The notes beneath the pieces were generated by a model that ran no database searches, was not told the origin of the DNA, and worked only from the letters and a program-made list of their open reading frames with translations. This document shows positions 16,646 through 25,150 of a DNA stretch of 64,000 bases, one piece after another. The DNA is taken from assembly GCA_014138645.1 (NCBI GenBank), contig JACJIB010000005.1, positions 186,001 to 250,000 on the forward strand, given 5' to 3'. The stretch's first letter is position 1; the number at the start of each line of letters is the position of its first letter. Source of the stretch: Methylorubrum thiocyanatum (GTDB lineage Bacteria; Pseudomonadota; Alphaproteobacteria; Rhizobiales; Beijerinckiaceae). The position numbers were made by a program, and so were the translations under genes.

Positions 16646-18208
16646 ATGGCGGCTTCCGCAAACCCCGTCCCGGCCGGCGCGAACTCCGGGGCCCTTGCCG
16701 TCGAGACCGTCGGCATGACGAAGCGCTTCGGCGGCTTCACCGCCCTCGACGACGTCTCGATGAAGATCGAGGCCGGCGGCTTCCACGCCCTGCTCGGCGA
16801 GAACGGGGCGGGCAAGTCGACCTTCGTGAAATGCGTGATGGGCTTCTACGCGCCCACCGCCGGCTCCGTCCTCATCGACGGTCGCGAGGCCGAGATCACC
16901 GGGCCGAAGGGCGCGCAGGCGCGCGGCCTCGGCATGGTCTACCAGCACTTCACCCTGGTGCCTTCGCTGACCGGCGCCGAGAACCTCGTCATCGGCCGGG
17001 CCGACGCGCCCGCGATCCTCGACTGGACGGCCGAGCGCGCGGCGCTCGCCGACTTCATGGCGCGGATGCCGTTCCAGCTGAACCTCGACCGGCCGGTGGC
17101 GGAACTCGCGGCGGGCGAGAAGCAGAAGCTCGAAATCGTCAAGCAGCTCTACCTCAAGGCCCGCTTCCTGATCCTCGACGAGCCCACCTCGGTGCTGACG
17201 CCGGCCGAGGCCGAGGAGGTGCTGGGCCTGCTGCGCGGCATGGCGGATGCGGGCGCGCTCACGGTGCTGATGATCAGCCACAAGTTCCGCGAGGTCGAAG
17301 CCTTCGCCCGCAGCCTCAGCGTCCTGCGCCGCGGCCGGCTCGTCGGCGGCGGCGCGGTCGGCGCGCTGTCGCGGGACGACATGGCGGCGATGATGGTGGG
17401 CGAGCGCACCGTCCGCACGATCGCCGCGCGGATCGGCGAGCCCGACCCGGCGCGCGAGATCCTGCGGGTGGATGGCCTGACCGCCACCGACGTCTCCGGC
17501 CTGCGGCGGATCGATGTCGCGGATCTGCGCGTGCGCGCCCACGAGATCGTCGGCATCGCCGGGGTCTCCGGCAACGGGCAGAAGGAACTCGCCGACGTGC
17601 TCGGCGGCCAGATCCGCGCGACGGGCGGGCGCGTTGCGGTGCAGGGCGAGCCCTATCGCGGCACGCGGGCCGAGAGCCGCCGCCACCGGGTGCGCTTCAT
17701 CCCGGAAGAACCCCTGCGCAACGCCTGCGCACCGCGGATGTCGGTGGCCGAGAACCTCGCCTTCCGCGCCTTCGACCGGCGCGGCGACGATCCCGCCGGT
17801 CCGCCGACCCTCTGGCTCGATCGGCGCGCCATGAGCCGGCGGGCGAAGGACCTGATCGCCCGCTTCAAGGTGAAGACCGCCTCCTCGGAGGCGCCGATCG
17901 CCACGCTCTCGGGCGGCAACGTCCAGCGCGCCGTGCTGGCGCGCGAACTCACCGATCCGGTCGATCTCCTGATCGTCGTCAATCCCTGCTTCGGCCTCGA
18001 TTTCGCGGCGGTCGCCGAGATCCGCTCGCGCATCGTCGCCGCGCGGAATGCCGGCGCAGCCGTGCTGCTGATCAGCGAGGATCTGGACGAGATCCTGGAA
18101 CTGTCGGACCGCATCGTCGTGATGTCGGACGGGCGCCTCGTCTACGAGACCCCGGCCGCCGCGGCGGAGGCCGGCGTGATCGGCCGCCACATGGCCGGGC
18201 ACCATTAG
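16646..18208 (+). CDS. BMP-type ABC importer, double ATPase
   Basis: Double-domain ATPase, 520 residues. Domain one: Walker A GENGAGKST, signature LAAGEKQKLEI, Walker B LILDEPTS. Domain two: degenerate Walker A GVSGNGQKE, signature LSGGNVQRAVLARELT, then IVVNPCFGLD where other members have NQPTWGVD. QGLGM-type residues (GMVYQHFTLVPSLT) mark the Q-loop. It is most likely the missing ATPase for the two permeases at 12.1 and 13.3 kb, separated from them by amiF, the antisense brnTA pair and biuH. A BMP-repeat region begins just after its stop. Confidence 0.9.
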   Translation: MAASANPVPAGANSGALAVETVGMTKRFGGFTALDDVSMKIEAGGFHALLGENGAGKSTFVKCVMGFYAPTAGSVLIDGREAEITGPKGAQARGLGMVYQHFTLVPSLTGAENLVIGRADAPAILDWTAERAALADFMARMPFQLNLDRPVAELAAGEKQKLEIVKQLYLKARFLILDEPTSVLTPAEAEEVLGLLRGMADAGALTVLMISHKFREVEAFARSLSVLRRGRLVGGGAVGALSRDDMAAMMVGERTVRTIAARIGEPDPAREILRVDGLTATDVSGLRRIDVADLRVRAHEIVGIAGVSGNGQKELADVLGGQIRATGGRVAVQGEPYRGTRAESRRHRVRFIPEEPLRNACAPRMSVAENLAFRAFDRRGDDPAGPPTLWLDRRAMSRRAKDLIARFKVKTASSEAPIATLSGGNVQRAVLARELTDPVDLLIVVNPCFGLDFAAVAEIRSRIVAARNAGAAVLLISEDLDEILELSDRIVVMSDGRLVYETPAAAAEAGVIGRHMAGHH

Positions 18209-18714
18209 AGCGCATTCCGACGAAGTGGTCGCCGGTTCGTCGGAAGAAGGCGCGTCGAAGCAAAGACCGAGAGGCGCCGGGTTCGTAGGGGCGATCTGGC
18301 GCGGGCGGCCGCGCCCCGGAGCGGACATCGACCGACGATTGCAGGTCCGACGTCCGGCCGGAGGCGGCTCCGACGCCCCATCGGGCTGCGGCGGGAGTGT
18401 CAGGCCCATCGGGGTAGACGAAGCGGCCGGTGCGGTTCTTTGGGGTTACGACCACCCTCCACAATCGACGTTGCGCCCGCTGGTGGTTCACCTCAAGGTT
18501 TCACGGCCGGCTTTCGTTGCGTTGTCACGGCTGAACCGTCACGCGGGATGCTCATCGCCATGCCCGCATCCTTCGAAAGGCGACCGGTCTTTGTCCTGCG
18601 CTTAGGTATCGTCGCCGATGTCGCGGGGGCATGACGCAACTCATGCAAAGTCCTGAAGCGGTGGATTGATCTCAGGTCGGATGCATGAGGCGTCAGACTA
18701 AGGGGAGAGTCTTG
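18209..18714. other. Intergenic region with dispersed-repeat copy
   Basis: About 500 bases between the ATPase and the FAD monooxygenase. The left part holds a dispersed repeat copy. The right part is poorer in G+C than the neighbours and presumably contains the promoter of the monooxygenase gene, whose ribosome site AAGGGGAGAG is obvious. No frame gives a protein I recognise. Confidence 0.5.
18225..18280 (+). repeat. Dispersed intergenic repeat, left copy
   Basis: Starts GTGGTCGCCGGTTCGTCG and continues through GAAGGCGCG and CCGAGAGGCGC. A diverged copy lies in opposite orientation at the far side of the FAD monooxygenase gene. I recall very similar elements (a short CGACGAAGTGG... CCGGTTCGTCG unit) scattered between genes in Rhizobiales genomes. 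Identity to that group is from memory. Confidence 0.6.
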
Positions 18715-19956
18715 ATGAGGATCTCATGTGTCGGTGCGGGACCTGCCGGATTGTATTTCGCGATCGTGATGAAGCGGCGCAACCCGAACCATGAGATCGT
18801 CGTCCACGAGCGGAACCCGGCGGGAACGACACATGGGTGGGGTGTCGTCTTCTGGGACGATCTTCTTGCCACCCTGCGGAACAACGATCCGGACAGCGCG
18901 CAGGCGATCGCGGATGAGGCGGTTCCCTGGTCCGGGCAAGTGGTCGACGTCGAGGGGCAACCGCCGCTCCACAACGGAGGCGGGGGCTACGGCATATGCC
19001 GTCGTCGCCTCCTGCAGATCCTGATCGAGCGGGCGCGCGCACTCGGCGTCGACGTACGGTTCGAGAGCGAGATCAGCGAACTGAGTCAGGTCGCCGACGC
19101 CGACCTCATCGTGGCGGCAGACGGTGTCGCGAGCCAGTTGCGTCGGCACCGCGCGGATCGGTTCCGGCCGCAGATCGAAGCCGGCCGCAACAAATACATC
19201 TGGCTCGCAACGACACAGCGATTTCCTTCCTTCACTTTCGGTTTCGTTCCGACCAGCGCCGGATGGGTCTGGTTTCACGCCTACTCCTTCAAGGAGGGCG
19301 TGAGTACATTCATCGTGGAATGCGCGCCGGAGACGTGGGAGGGGCTCGGTCTTGGCACGATGCGCGCGGATGCCGAGTTGCGGACGCTGGAAAGCATCTT
19401 TGCCAAGCATCTCGACGGTCACGAACTGATCAGCCGCGACGGCCATGACAACAGACTGCCATGGTTGAGCTTCCGCACCTTGGTCAACCGAACCTGGCAC
19501 GCGGACAATCTGGTGCTGATCGGCGACGCCGCGCATACGACGCATTTCACGATCGGTTCGGGAACGCGTCTCGCCATCGACGACGCGATCGCGCTCGCCG
19601 CGGCCTTGAGCGAGCACGACAGCCTTCCCGGCGCCCTCTACGCGTTCGAGCGTCGACGCCACCGCGCCCTTGCCCGCGTGCAGCGCGATGCGCGCCTGAG
19701 TGCGGAATGGTTCGAGAACCTTCCACGCTACATCCGCTACAACGCACCGACCTTCTTCACGCTCCTCCTCGCGAGACGCTCTCGCCTGCTCAAGCGAATG
19801 CCTGCGAGAACATACCTGTATTTGCGTGGTCACTATACGAAGCTGACTGGCCGCGCGGCCTCGCCCCTCGCTCGGATCGGCAGACGCGCGTTCCCGTTCG
19901 GATCGAAAGCCAGCCGCGGCATCTTCAGAGCCGAGCCGGGAACGCCCCGCCGTTGA
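18715..19956 (+). CDS. FAD-dependent monooxygenase (salicylyl-CoA 5-hydroxylase / VioD-like)
   Basis: Single-domain flavoprotein monooxygenase of 413 residues. FAD-binding GxGxxG lies at the N-terminus (CVGAGPAGLYFAIVMKRR), and the second FAD motif is LIGDAAHTTHFTIGSGTRLA. GWGVVFWDD and AEWFENLPRYI are features of the group that includes the N-terminal hydroxylase of salicylyl-CoA 5-hydroxylase and tryptophan-indole hydroxylase VioD. The ATG is seven bases after AGGGGAGAG. Third codon positions use more A and T than in neighbouring genes, and diverged inverted repeats lie on both sides, so recent arrival is likely. There is no partner gene nearby that would indicate the substrate. Confidence 0.82.
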   Translation: MRISCVGAGPAGLYFAIVMKRRNPNHEIVVHERNPAGTTHGWGVVFWDDLLATLRNNDPDSAQAIADEAVPWSGQVVDVEGQPPLHNGGGGYGICRRRLLQILIERARALGVDVRFESEISELSQVADADLIVAADGVASQLRRHRADRFRPQIEAGRNKYIWLATTQRFPSFTFGFVPTSAGWVWFHAYSFKEGVSTFIVECAPETWEGLGLGTMRADAELRTLESIFAKHLDGHELISRDGHDNRLPWLSFRTLVNRTWHADNLVLIGDAAHTTHFTIGSGTRLAIDDAIALAAALSEHDSLPGALYAFERRRHRALARVQRDARLSAEWFENLPRYIRYNAPTFFTLLLARRSRLLKRMPARTYLYLRGHYTKLTGRAASPLARIGRRAFPFGSKASRGIFRAEPGTPRR

Positions 19957-20193
19957 CGCTGTCGGCCCCGAAGCGAGCTCAGCCAAATCCCGCCGACGCG
20001 GTCGTCCCGACGGCGGCGCGGCGGATGAAGCTGCCTCCGGTCCTGCCCTGGCGCCGTATCCGACCCGATCGCAGCAGGCCCGCGTCTCTCGGCGTTGATC
20101 CGGCGCGCCTTCGTTCGACGAACCGGTGACCACGGGACCGGATCGACCGCGGAGGCGGCGGGCGCATGGGCGTAGGGCTTCGCCTTCGAGGCC
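19957..20193. other. Intergenic region with the second repeat copy
   Basis: Holds the inverted repeat copy and no recognisable gene. The neighbouring genes converge here. No hairpin followed by a T-tract was seen. Confidence 0.45.
20079..20133 (-). repeat. Dispersed intergenic repeat, right (inverted) copy
   Basis: Read on the minus strand it begins GTGGTCACCGGTTCGTCG and continues with GAAGGCGCG, CAACG and CCGAGAGACGC, matching the left copy at roughly three quarters of positions over about 55 bases with one gap. The two copies bracket about 1.85 kb containing only the FAD monooxygenase gene. Confidence 0.6.
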
Positions 20194-20472
20194 TCACAAC
20201 CCGTTCGGCAACGTCTGACCGCCGAGCGCGGCCGGAGTCTCGCCCTCGCCCGCGCCGGCTTCTTCGGCTGGCCAAGGGGGAAAGGGCATCCAGTCCGTGA
20301 AAGCGTCCGACGCGTAGCCATGGTCGCACGAAGCGACCCGCCAGGGCTCGCGGTCATCGGAACTGCCCGGATCCCAGCGAATGACGGCTCGACGGTCCGG
20401 CTCGCGCCGGTTGATGGCGATGATCCAGCGGCCATCGCGGGGCGCCCGATCCATGATCCGCCAGCTCCACAT
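20194..20472 (-). CDS. Small hypothetical protein (APxDG-type)
   Basis: A 92-residue protein starting MWSWRIMDRAPRDGRWIIA. The pattern of an N-terminal APRDGRWI followed by VIRWDPGS resembles small proteins of phage and chromosome origin that carry an APKDGT..(I/L)..W motif near the N-terminus; their function is not known to me. The ATG at the far end is preceded by GAGGATTG at a fair distance, and a later Met (MDRAPRDG) is possible. Ends in an acidic, Gly-rich tail. It is not in an operon with its neighbours. Confidence 0.55.
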   Translation of the reverse strand: MWSWRIMDRAPRDGRWIIAINRREPDRRAVIRWDPGSSDDREPWRVASCDHGYASDAFTDWMPFPPWPAEEAGAGEGETPAALGGQTLPNGL

Positions 20473-20815
20473 CGATCAATCCTCGGATCCTCAGACCTGG
20501 GGGATCCTTAACGCTGGATCGGGTCAGACCGTTCGGTCCGCTCAACTCGAATCCTTCCTCGTCGGGAGGATCCGCGAACTCTGGCACGGACCACGGCGCT
20601 TCACTGCGCTGCGCACGGTGCCGCCGGGATCGGCAGGCCGATGCCGACGCACCGTCGGCGCCGTTTCGAAGCGCCCGGGCTGGTGATGCGCGCGACCTTT
20701 GCGAGATCCCGCCGCCCGCCGTGCCGAAACTGTCGCTGCGCGGCGCGTCACTGCGCGACATCTTTTGCGCGATGCGGGAATAGGGAGGCGCGCATCCCGC
20801 CCCCTCGGCCGATCC
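20473..20815. other. Intergenic region upstream of the third BMP gene
   Basis: No frame gives a recognisable protein. Three copies of TGCGCG(A/G) start at 20737, 20752 and 20766, one to one and a half turns of the helix apart and 76 to 105 bp before the predicted transcription start, where an enhancer-binding activator could sit. This is a positional guess. Confidence 0.35.
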
Positions 20816-20831
20816 TGGCCCTGGTCTTGCT
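20816..20831 (+). promoter_or_regulatory. Sigma-54 (-24/-12) promoter for the third BMP binding protein
   Basis: TGGCCCTGGTCTTGCT has TGGC, the exact ten-base GG-to-GC spacing and a complete TTGCT; one base of the -24 box (A to C) and the weak purine differ from consensus. Predicted start of transcription near 20842, 67 bases before the ATG. Confidence 0.72.
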
Positions 20832-20908
20832 CTGACACTCCCCCGGGCGTCCATGCGCGGCGCCGGCAAGCCGCGGCGGACAACGCCGTCGAAAAGGGGC
20901 AGACAATC

Positions 20909-21982
20909 ATGATGGGCAGCATCGTCACGCGTGTGGCCGGAGCACTGCTGTGCGCGGCCGTCGCGGCGGCTCCGGCACGGGCGGCGGACAAGCTCAAGGT
21001 GGGCTTCGTCTATGTCGGCCCGGTCGCCGATTACGGCTATTCCTACCAGCACGACCTCAGCCGCAAGGCGCTGGCCGAGGCGCTGCCCGACAAGGTCGAG
21101 ACGACCTTCCTCGAGAACGTGCCCGAGGCCGACAGCGAGCGCTCGATCGAGAAGCTCGCCCGTTCGGGCGCCGGCCTGATCTTCACGACCTCCTTCGGCT
21201 TCATGGAGCCGACCCTGAAGGTCGCCAAGAAGTTCCCCAAGGTGAAGTTCGAGCACGCCACCGGCTACAAGCGCGCCGACAACCTCTCCACCTATTCGGC
21301 CCGCTTCTACGAGGGCCGCTACATCTGCGGGAAGATTGCCGGCAAGCTGTCGAAGTCGGGTACCGTCGGCTACATCGCCTCCTTCCCGATCCCCGAAGTC
21401 GTGAGCGGCATCAACGCCTTCATGCTCGGCGCGCAGTCGGTCAACCCGGACATCAAGATCAAGATCGTCTGGGTGAACACGTGGTTCGACCCCGGCAAGG
21501 AGGCGGAGGCGGCCAAGGCGCTCCTGGCCCAGGGCGCCGACATCCTCACCCAGCACACCGATTCCGCCGCGCCGCTGCAGGAGGCCGAGAAGGCGGGCAA
21601 GCTCGCCTTCGGGCAGTCCTCCGACCAGTACCGCTTCGCCCCGAAGGCGCAGCTGACCTCGATCGTCGACGACTGGAACGGCTACGTGATCCAAGAGGCC
21701 AAGGCCGTCCTCGACGGCACGTGGAAGAGCCATGACACCTGGGGCGGCATCAAGGACGGCATGGTCGTGCTGGCGCCCTTCACCAACATGCCCGACGACG
21801 TGAAGGCACTGGCCGAGGAGACCAAGAAGGGGATCGTCGAGGGCAAGATCCACCCGTTCCAGGGGCCGGTGCTCAAGCAGGACGGCTCGGTCGCGGTGAA
21901 GGAGGGCGAGCAGGCCCCCGATCCGATGATCCTCGGCATGAACTGGTACGTGAAAGGGATCGACGACCGGCTGACGCAGTAG
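20909..21982 (+). CDS. BMP-family ABC importer substrate-binding protein
   Basis: Periplasmic protein of the Bmp/Med family, 357 residues, with a Sec signal (MMGSIVTRVAGALLCAAVAAAPARA) and a mature start LKVGFVYVGPVADYGYSYQHD. Other family landmarks are FTTSFGFMEPTLKVA, FEHATGYK, YEGRYICGKIAG, IPEVVSGINAFMLGA and WFDPGKE. It belongs to the branch in which the ligand is usually thought to be a purine or nucleoside. A strong sigma-54 element lies upstream and a strong terminator downstream, so it is a single-gene transcript. It has no permease next to it and may serve the binding-protein-less importer of the 8-oxoguanine operon. Confidence 0.9.
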   Translation: MMGSIVTRVAGALLCAAVAAAPARAADKLKVGFVYVGPVADYGYSYQHDLSRKALAEALPDKVETTFLENVPEADSERSIEKLARSGAGLIFTTSFGFMEPTLKVAKKFPKVKFEHATGYKRADNLSTYSARFYEGRYICGKIAGKLSKSGTVGYIASFPIPEVVSGINAFMLGAQSVNPDIKIKIVWVNTWFDPGKEAEAAKALLAQGADILTQHTDSAAPLQEAEKAGKLAFGQSSDQYRFAPKAQLTSIVDDWNGYVIQEAKAVLDGTWKSHDTWGGIKDGMVVLAPFTNMPDDVKALAEETKKGIVEGKIHPFQGPVLKQDGSVAVKEGEQAPDPMILGMNWYVKGIDDRLTQ

Positions 21983-22003
21983 GGTCGGGCCCGCTGAAAA
22001 GGA

Positions 22004-22041
22004 AGGCGCCGCCGGAGCGATCCGGCGGCGCCTCTTTTCGT
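22004..22041 (+). terminator. Rho-independent terminator after the BMP gene
   Basis: AGGCGCCGCCGGA, a GCGA loop and TCCGGCGGCGCCT form a perfect 13-bp stem followed by CTTTTCGTTTC. It starts 21 bases after the stop codon. Confidence 0.88.
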
Positions 22042-22052
22042 TTCGATGCCGG

Positions 22053-22322
22053 TCAGGGACGCGGCGGGGGCGGCAGGCGGCGCTCCTCGGCCGGGGGCGG
22101 GGCCGTCTCCACCGGTACGCCGGTGCCGGGCGGTGCCGGGATGGCGTCGCCCGAGCGGATCGCTTCGCGCTCGTTCGGGAGGGCGGCCGCCCCTTCCGTG
22201 CCGCCCGGCGCGGTCGCCCCCGGGCTGCCGGCCGGGGCGCCGGTCGATCCTTGGGCCAAGGCGGCACCGCCCAGGCCCGCGAGAACGCCCAGGGCGAGCG
22301 TGGCTGTCGTGATGGTACGCAT
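22053..22322 (-). CDS. Small secreted proline-rich protein
   Basis: An 89-residue precursor with a Sec signal peptide (MRTITTATLALGVLAGLGGA, cleavage near ALAQ) and a proline- and alanine-rich mature part ending RRLPPPPRP. It carries GAPAGSPGATAPGGTEG, the same APAG...APGG pattern as three other small secreted proteins in this window. The ATG is preceded by GGAAAG. No enzyme motif. Function unknown; the secretion signal is the only firm prediction. Confidence 0.65.
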   Translation of the reverse strand: MRTITTATLALGVLAGLGGAALAQGSTGAPAGSPGATAPGGTEGAAALPNEREAIRSGDAIPAPPGTGVPVETAPPPAEERRLPPPPRP

Positions 22323-22393
22323 GTGACGGACTTTCCGGTTGCGGAGGAGGGGGCGCGCGATGTCGCCGGGCGGCAGGGATCCTGGGTCGCGCC

Positions 22394-22600
22394 TCACCGA
22401 TGACGCTTCCGGTGGGAGCGGGCGGCCTTGCCGCGCCGCCCGCCCGGGGCGGTGACGCGCGATTGGCCGGCCGGCGGCGTCACCGTGCCCTGCGCACGGG
22501 CCCCGGGGGCCGTGGCGACGCCGCTGCCGAGGCAGAAGGCTGCGACGAACCAAACGAAGAGGGGTAGGCTGAGGCCGAGAAAGGCCCGTTTCACGCGCAT
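22394..22600 (-). CDS. Small secreted basic protein
   Basis: A 68-residue protein with an N-terminal hydrophobic signal (RAFLGLSLPLFVWFVAAFCLG, cleavage near GARAQ) and a short basic tail GRRGKAARSHRKRHR. The mature part reads TPPAGQSRVTAPGG, again the PAG...APGG pattern. It lies 71 bases upstream of the previous small gene on the same strand. I do not recognise a function. Confidence 0.55.
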   Translation of the reverse strand: MRVKRAFLGLSLPLFVWFVAAFCLGSGVATAPGARAQGTVTPPAGQSRVTAPGGRRGKAARSHRKRHR

Positions 22601-22677
22601 TGTGGAGGCTCCCGCGGGGCCGTCGCGGCCACCGTTTGCACTTTCGGTGTCAGCAAGGGTTGTGCCGCCGGGATCGA

Positions 22678-24339
22678 TCAGGCGGCTCCCCCGAGCACCG
22701 GCAGCAGCAGCCGTGACGGCCGCTCGGCACCGTGGCGCAGGGCGAGGCCGATCACCTGCGCCTGCATTGCCGCGGTCGCCTCCGGACGGCTCCCGGTTCC
22801 CGGATTGACGGCGAAGGCCGGCCAGGCGGCGGCCTGGAGCGACAGGCGCAGGCGCTGCCCGGGCCGGAGCGTGCAGCACAGGCCCCGCATGGCGATGCGC
22901 CGGGGGGCCGCTGCATCGGCCGCGGTATCGGCCACCCGGAGATGGCCGGCGGTGAGAGTGACGGCGCGCCCGTCCGGCTCCACGAGGGAGAGCGTGGCGT
23001 GCAGGTCGTGGCTCGCCGCCGCGGTCTCGACGAACACCTCCGCCGCCACGCGGCCGGCGAGTTGGAGGGGCGCGGCGATGACCGGGCCGTCATAGACCGC
23101 GACGTCGCTGCGGTCGTCCAGGGCGGCGCGGTCCTGATAGCCCGGCGGCGTCCCCCAGGGGCCGCCGACGACCGGCGCAGGGCGCCAGGGATCGTGCACG
23201 ACGCGATCCTCGCCGGCGTCCCCCGGCGCCGCCACGAGGCGGCCGCCGGCAGCGGTCGCGGCGAGGCCGTCGGAGGCGAGATACAGCGCCGTCGGTTCGG
23301 GGGCCGGCCAAGCGGAGAAGCCGGCCCACCCACGCGTCCCGACGTCGAAGAGCCGGACGGGCGGACCCGGATCCTCCCGCTCGCGCAGCACGTGATCGAG
23401 GAAGGCGACCGTCGCGGCATCGACCGGCGTGACCGCCTCCGGTCCGAGATCCAGGCTACCGGCCCGGCGGCCCCAGGGCGCGTGCGTCCAGGGCCCGATC
23501 AGCAGACGCTGCGGCGCCGGCCCGGCGCGGAAGGCCTCGTAGGCGCCGAGCGTGCCGTCGAGCAGGAAATCCTGCCAGCCGCCGACATGCAGGCCCGGCA
23601 CGGCGAGGTCGCTTCCGGCGAGGCGGCGGGCCGGGGCGATCCGGTCCCAGTGGGCCGGATCGTCGTCGAGCCAGTCGAAATAATGGTGGTCGGCGGCGTG
23701 CGCCGCGAGCGCCTCGGGCCGGGCGGCGACCGGTCCGCTCCAGGGCGTGCCGCGCGCCGCCGCGGCGAGCGCCGCGAAGGCGGCGGCGTCGCCCCGGAGC
23801 CGGGCGCGTTCGGCGCCCATCTGGCAGGCCCAGCCGATATTGCCGGCAAGGCCGAAGGCGCCGCCGGTATAGGCCCAGTCGTCGCGCAGGCTCCAGCCGC
23901 CCATCGCGGGCACGATCGCGTCGGGTCGCTTGGTGCCCGCGCGCAGCGCCCCGGCCAGCGCCAGGAACTGCGTCACCGCCTGATAGCTGAAGCCGTAGGT
24001 CGCGACCCGGCCGTCCGATCCCGGCAGATCCGCCGCCCAGGCCAGGGTCGCCGCGCCGTCCTCGGCCTCGTGCTCGAACAGGCGGAACGCGCCGCCGCTG
24101 CCGCCGCGGCCGCGCACGTCCTGAACCACGACGATGTAGCCGCGGGCGGCGTACCAAGCGGGGTGGGCCAGGGTCAGGGTCGAGGCGATGGCGCGGCCGT
24201 AGGGCTGGCGCATGAGGAGGACGGGATGGCGGCCGGGGCCGGCCGGGCGCCAGACATCGGCGGCGAGGCTGACCCCGTCGGGAAGGGCCAGCGTCGCGGT
24301 GGCGGGCTCGGCAACCGGCAGGAGGGGCTCAGCGGGCAT
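22678..24339 (-). CDS. CocE/NonD-family hydrolase (X-Pro dipeptidyl-peptidase S15-like)
   Basis: Serine hydrolase of 553 residues with an alpha/beta-hydrolase domain and a C-terminal jelly-roll domain, as in cocaine esterase and acylase relatives. The nucleophile is Ser118 in YGFSYQAV (family GxSYxG, last G replaced by A), the neighbourhood QDVRGRGGSGG is the typical oxyanion/strand region, and LLIGPWTHAPWG holds the catalytic His. The C-terminal domain contains DLHATLSLVEPDG and LRPGQRLRLSL. No signal peptide is seen, so it is cytosolic. It is the last gene of the large minus-strand operon and overlaps the creatininase-family gene by eleven bases. An ester or amide product of the pathway is the likely substrate. 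Confidence 0.85.
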   Translation of the reverse strand: MPAEPLLPVAEPATATLALPDGVSLAADVWRPAGPGRHPVLLMRQPYGRAIASTLTLAHPAWYAARGYIVVVQDVRGRGGSGGAFRLFEHEAEDGAATLAWAADLPGSDGRVATYGFSYQAVTQFLALAGALRAGTKRPDAIVPAMGGWSLRDDWAYTGGAFGLAGNIGWACQMGAERARLRGDAAAFAALAAAARGTPWSGPVAARPEALAAHAADHHYFDWLDDDPAHWDRIAPARRLAGSDLAVPGLHVGGWQDFLLDGTLGAYEAFRAGPAPQRLLIGPWTHAPWGRRAGSLDLGPEAVTPVDAATVAFLDHVLREREDPGPPVRLFDVGTRGWAGFSAWPAPEPTALYLASDGLAATAAGGRLVAAPGDAGEDRVVHDPWRPAPVVGGPWGTPPGYQDRAALDDRSDVAVYDGPVIAAPLQLAGRVAAEVFVETAAASHDLHATLSLVEPDGRAVTLTAGHLRVADTAADAAAPRRIAMRGLCCTLRPGQRLRLSLQAAAWPAFAVNPGTGSRPEATAAMQAQVIGLALRHGAERPSRLLLPVLGGAA

Positions 24340-25150
24340 CGAAGGCCGTTTCCGAACGCAGTCGTTCGAGCGGGAAATCCGCGATCTCGCGCACAAGGCG
24401 CACCACGCCCGCGGCGGCGCGCTCCACCAGTTCGGCCCCGCGCCGGGCATCCGCCGCCGCCGCGTTGCCGCTGACGCCGGCGGGGTGGAGATCCTGCGCC
24501 ATCCAGCCGAAGCCGACCCGCCCCTCCGCGGTCAGCAGGCCGCCCGCCCGCTCCAGCGCGACCGTGAGCGGCACGAAGTCGTCCGCCCGCTCCATCCGCA
24601 CGAGGTGGGGGTGGAGCGCCAGCATCAGGCTGGTCTCGATCTCGCCGCCGTGGATGCCGTGGCGCCGCTCGGCCTCCGAGAACAGGTCGTCCATCGCCGT
24701 CACCCCGCCCCAGCCACAGCCGACGGCGAGCATGCCGAGCCGCACGCGCAGTTCACGGGTGACGATCTCCATCACCTGCGGCTGCCCGCCATGGCTGTTG
24801 AGGATGAGCAGGCGGCGGCAGCCGGCGCGGTGCACGCTCTCGGCGGTCTCGATCCACAGGCGCGCCAGGGTCTCGTGGGAGAGGCTGAGCGTGCCGGGGA
24901 AGGCGTGGTGCTCGTTCGACTTGCCGACCGGCAGCATCGGCAGGACCAGCGCCGGCAGGTCGTCGGGCATCAGGGCCACGGCGCGGGCGAGGATGCCGGC
25001 ATTGATCGCCGCATCGACCCGCACCGGCAGATGCGGCCCGTGCTGCTCGACCGCCGCCACGGGCAGGATCGCCACGAGCGAGTCCCAGTCGAGGCGCGAG
25101 AACGCCTCCGTGGTCAGGTCCCACCACCAGCGCGAGGCGGGGCGCATCAC
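24329..25150 (-). CDS. Creatininase-family amidohydrolase
   Basis: Metal-dependent amidohydrolase of 273 residues in the family that includes creatininase, the formamidopyrimidine amide hydrolase ArfB and MftE. Metal ligands are visible as Glu35, His37 and Asp46 in VEQHGPHLPVRVD, the His of ILNSHGGQP, and the Glu of HGGEIETSLML. These enzymes open cyclic amides or cut formyl-amide bonds. Overlaps the acyl-AMP ligase gene by four bases and the CocE-like gene by eleven. Presence in a gene set fed by a Thi5-type importer makes a pyrimidine-derived or other cyclic amide plausible, which is inference. Confidence 0.85.
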   Translation of the reverse strand: MMRPASRWWWDLTTEAFSRLDWDSLVAILPVAAVEQHGPHLPVRVDAAINAGILARAVALMPDDLPALVLPMLPVGKSNEHHAFPGTLSLSHETLARLWIETAESVHRAGCRRLLILNSHGGQPQVMEIVTRELRVRLGMLAVGCGWGGVTAMDDLFSEAERRHGIHGGEIETSLMLALHPHLVRMERADDFVPLTVALERAGGLLTAEGRVGFGWMAQDLHPAGVSGNAAAADARRGAELVERAAAGVVRLVREIADFPLERLRSETAFDAR

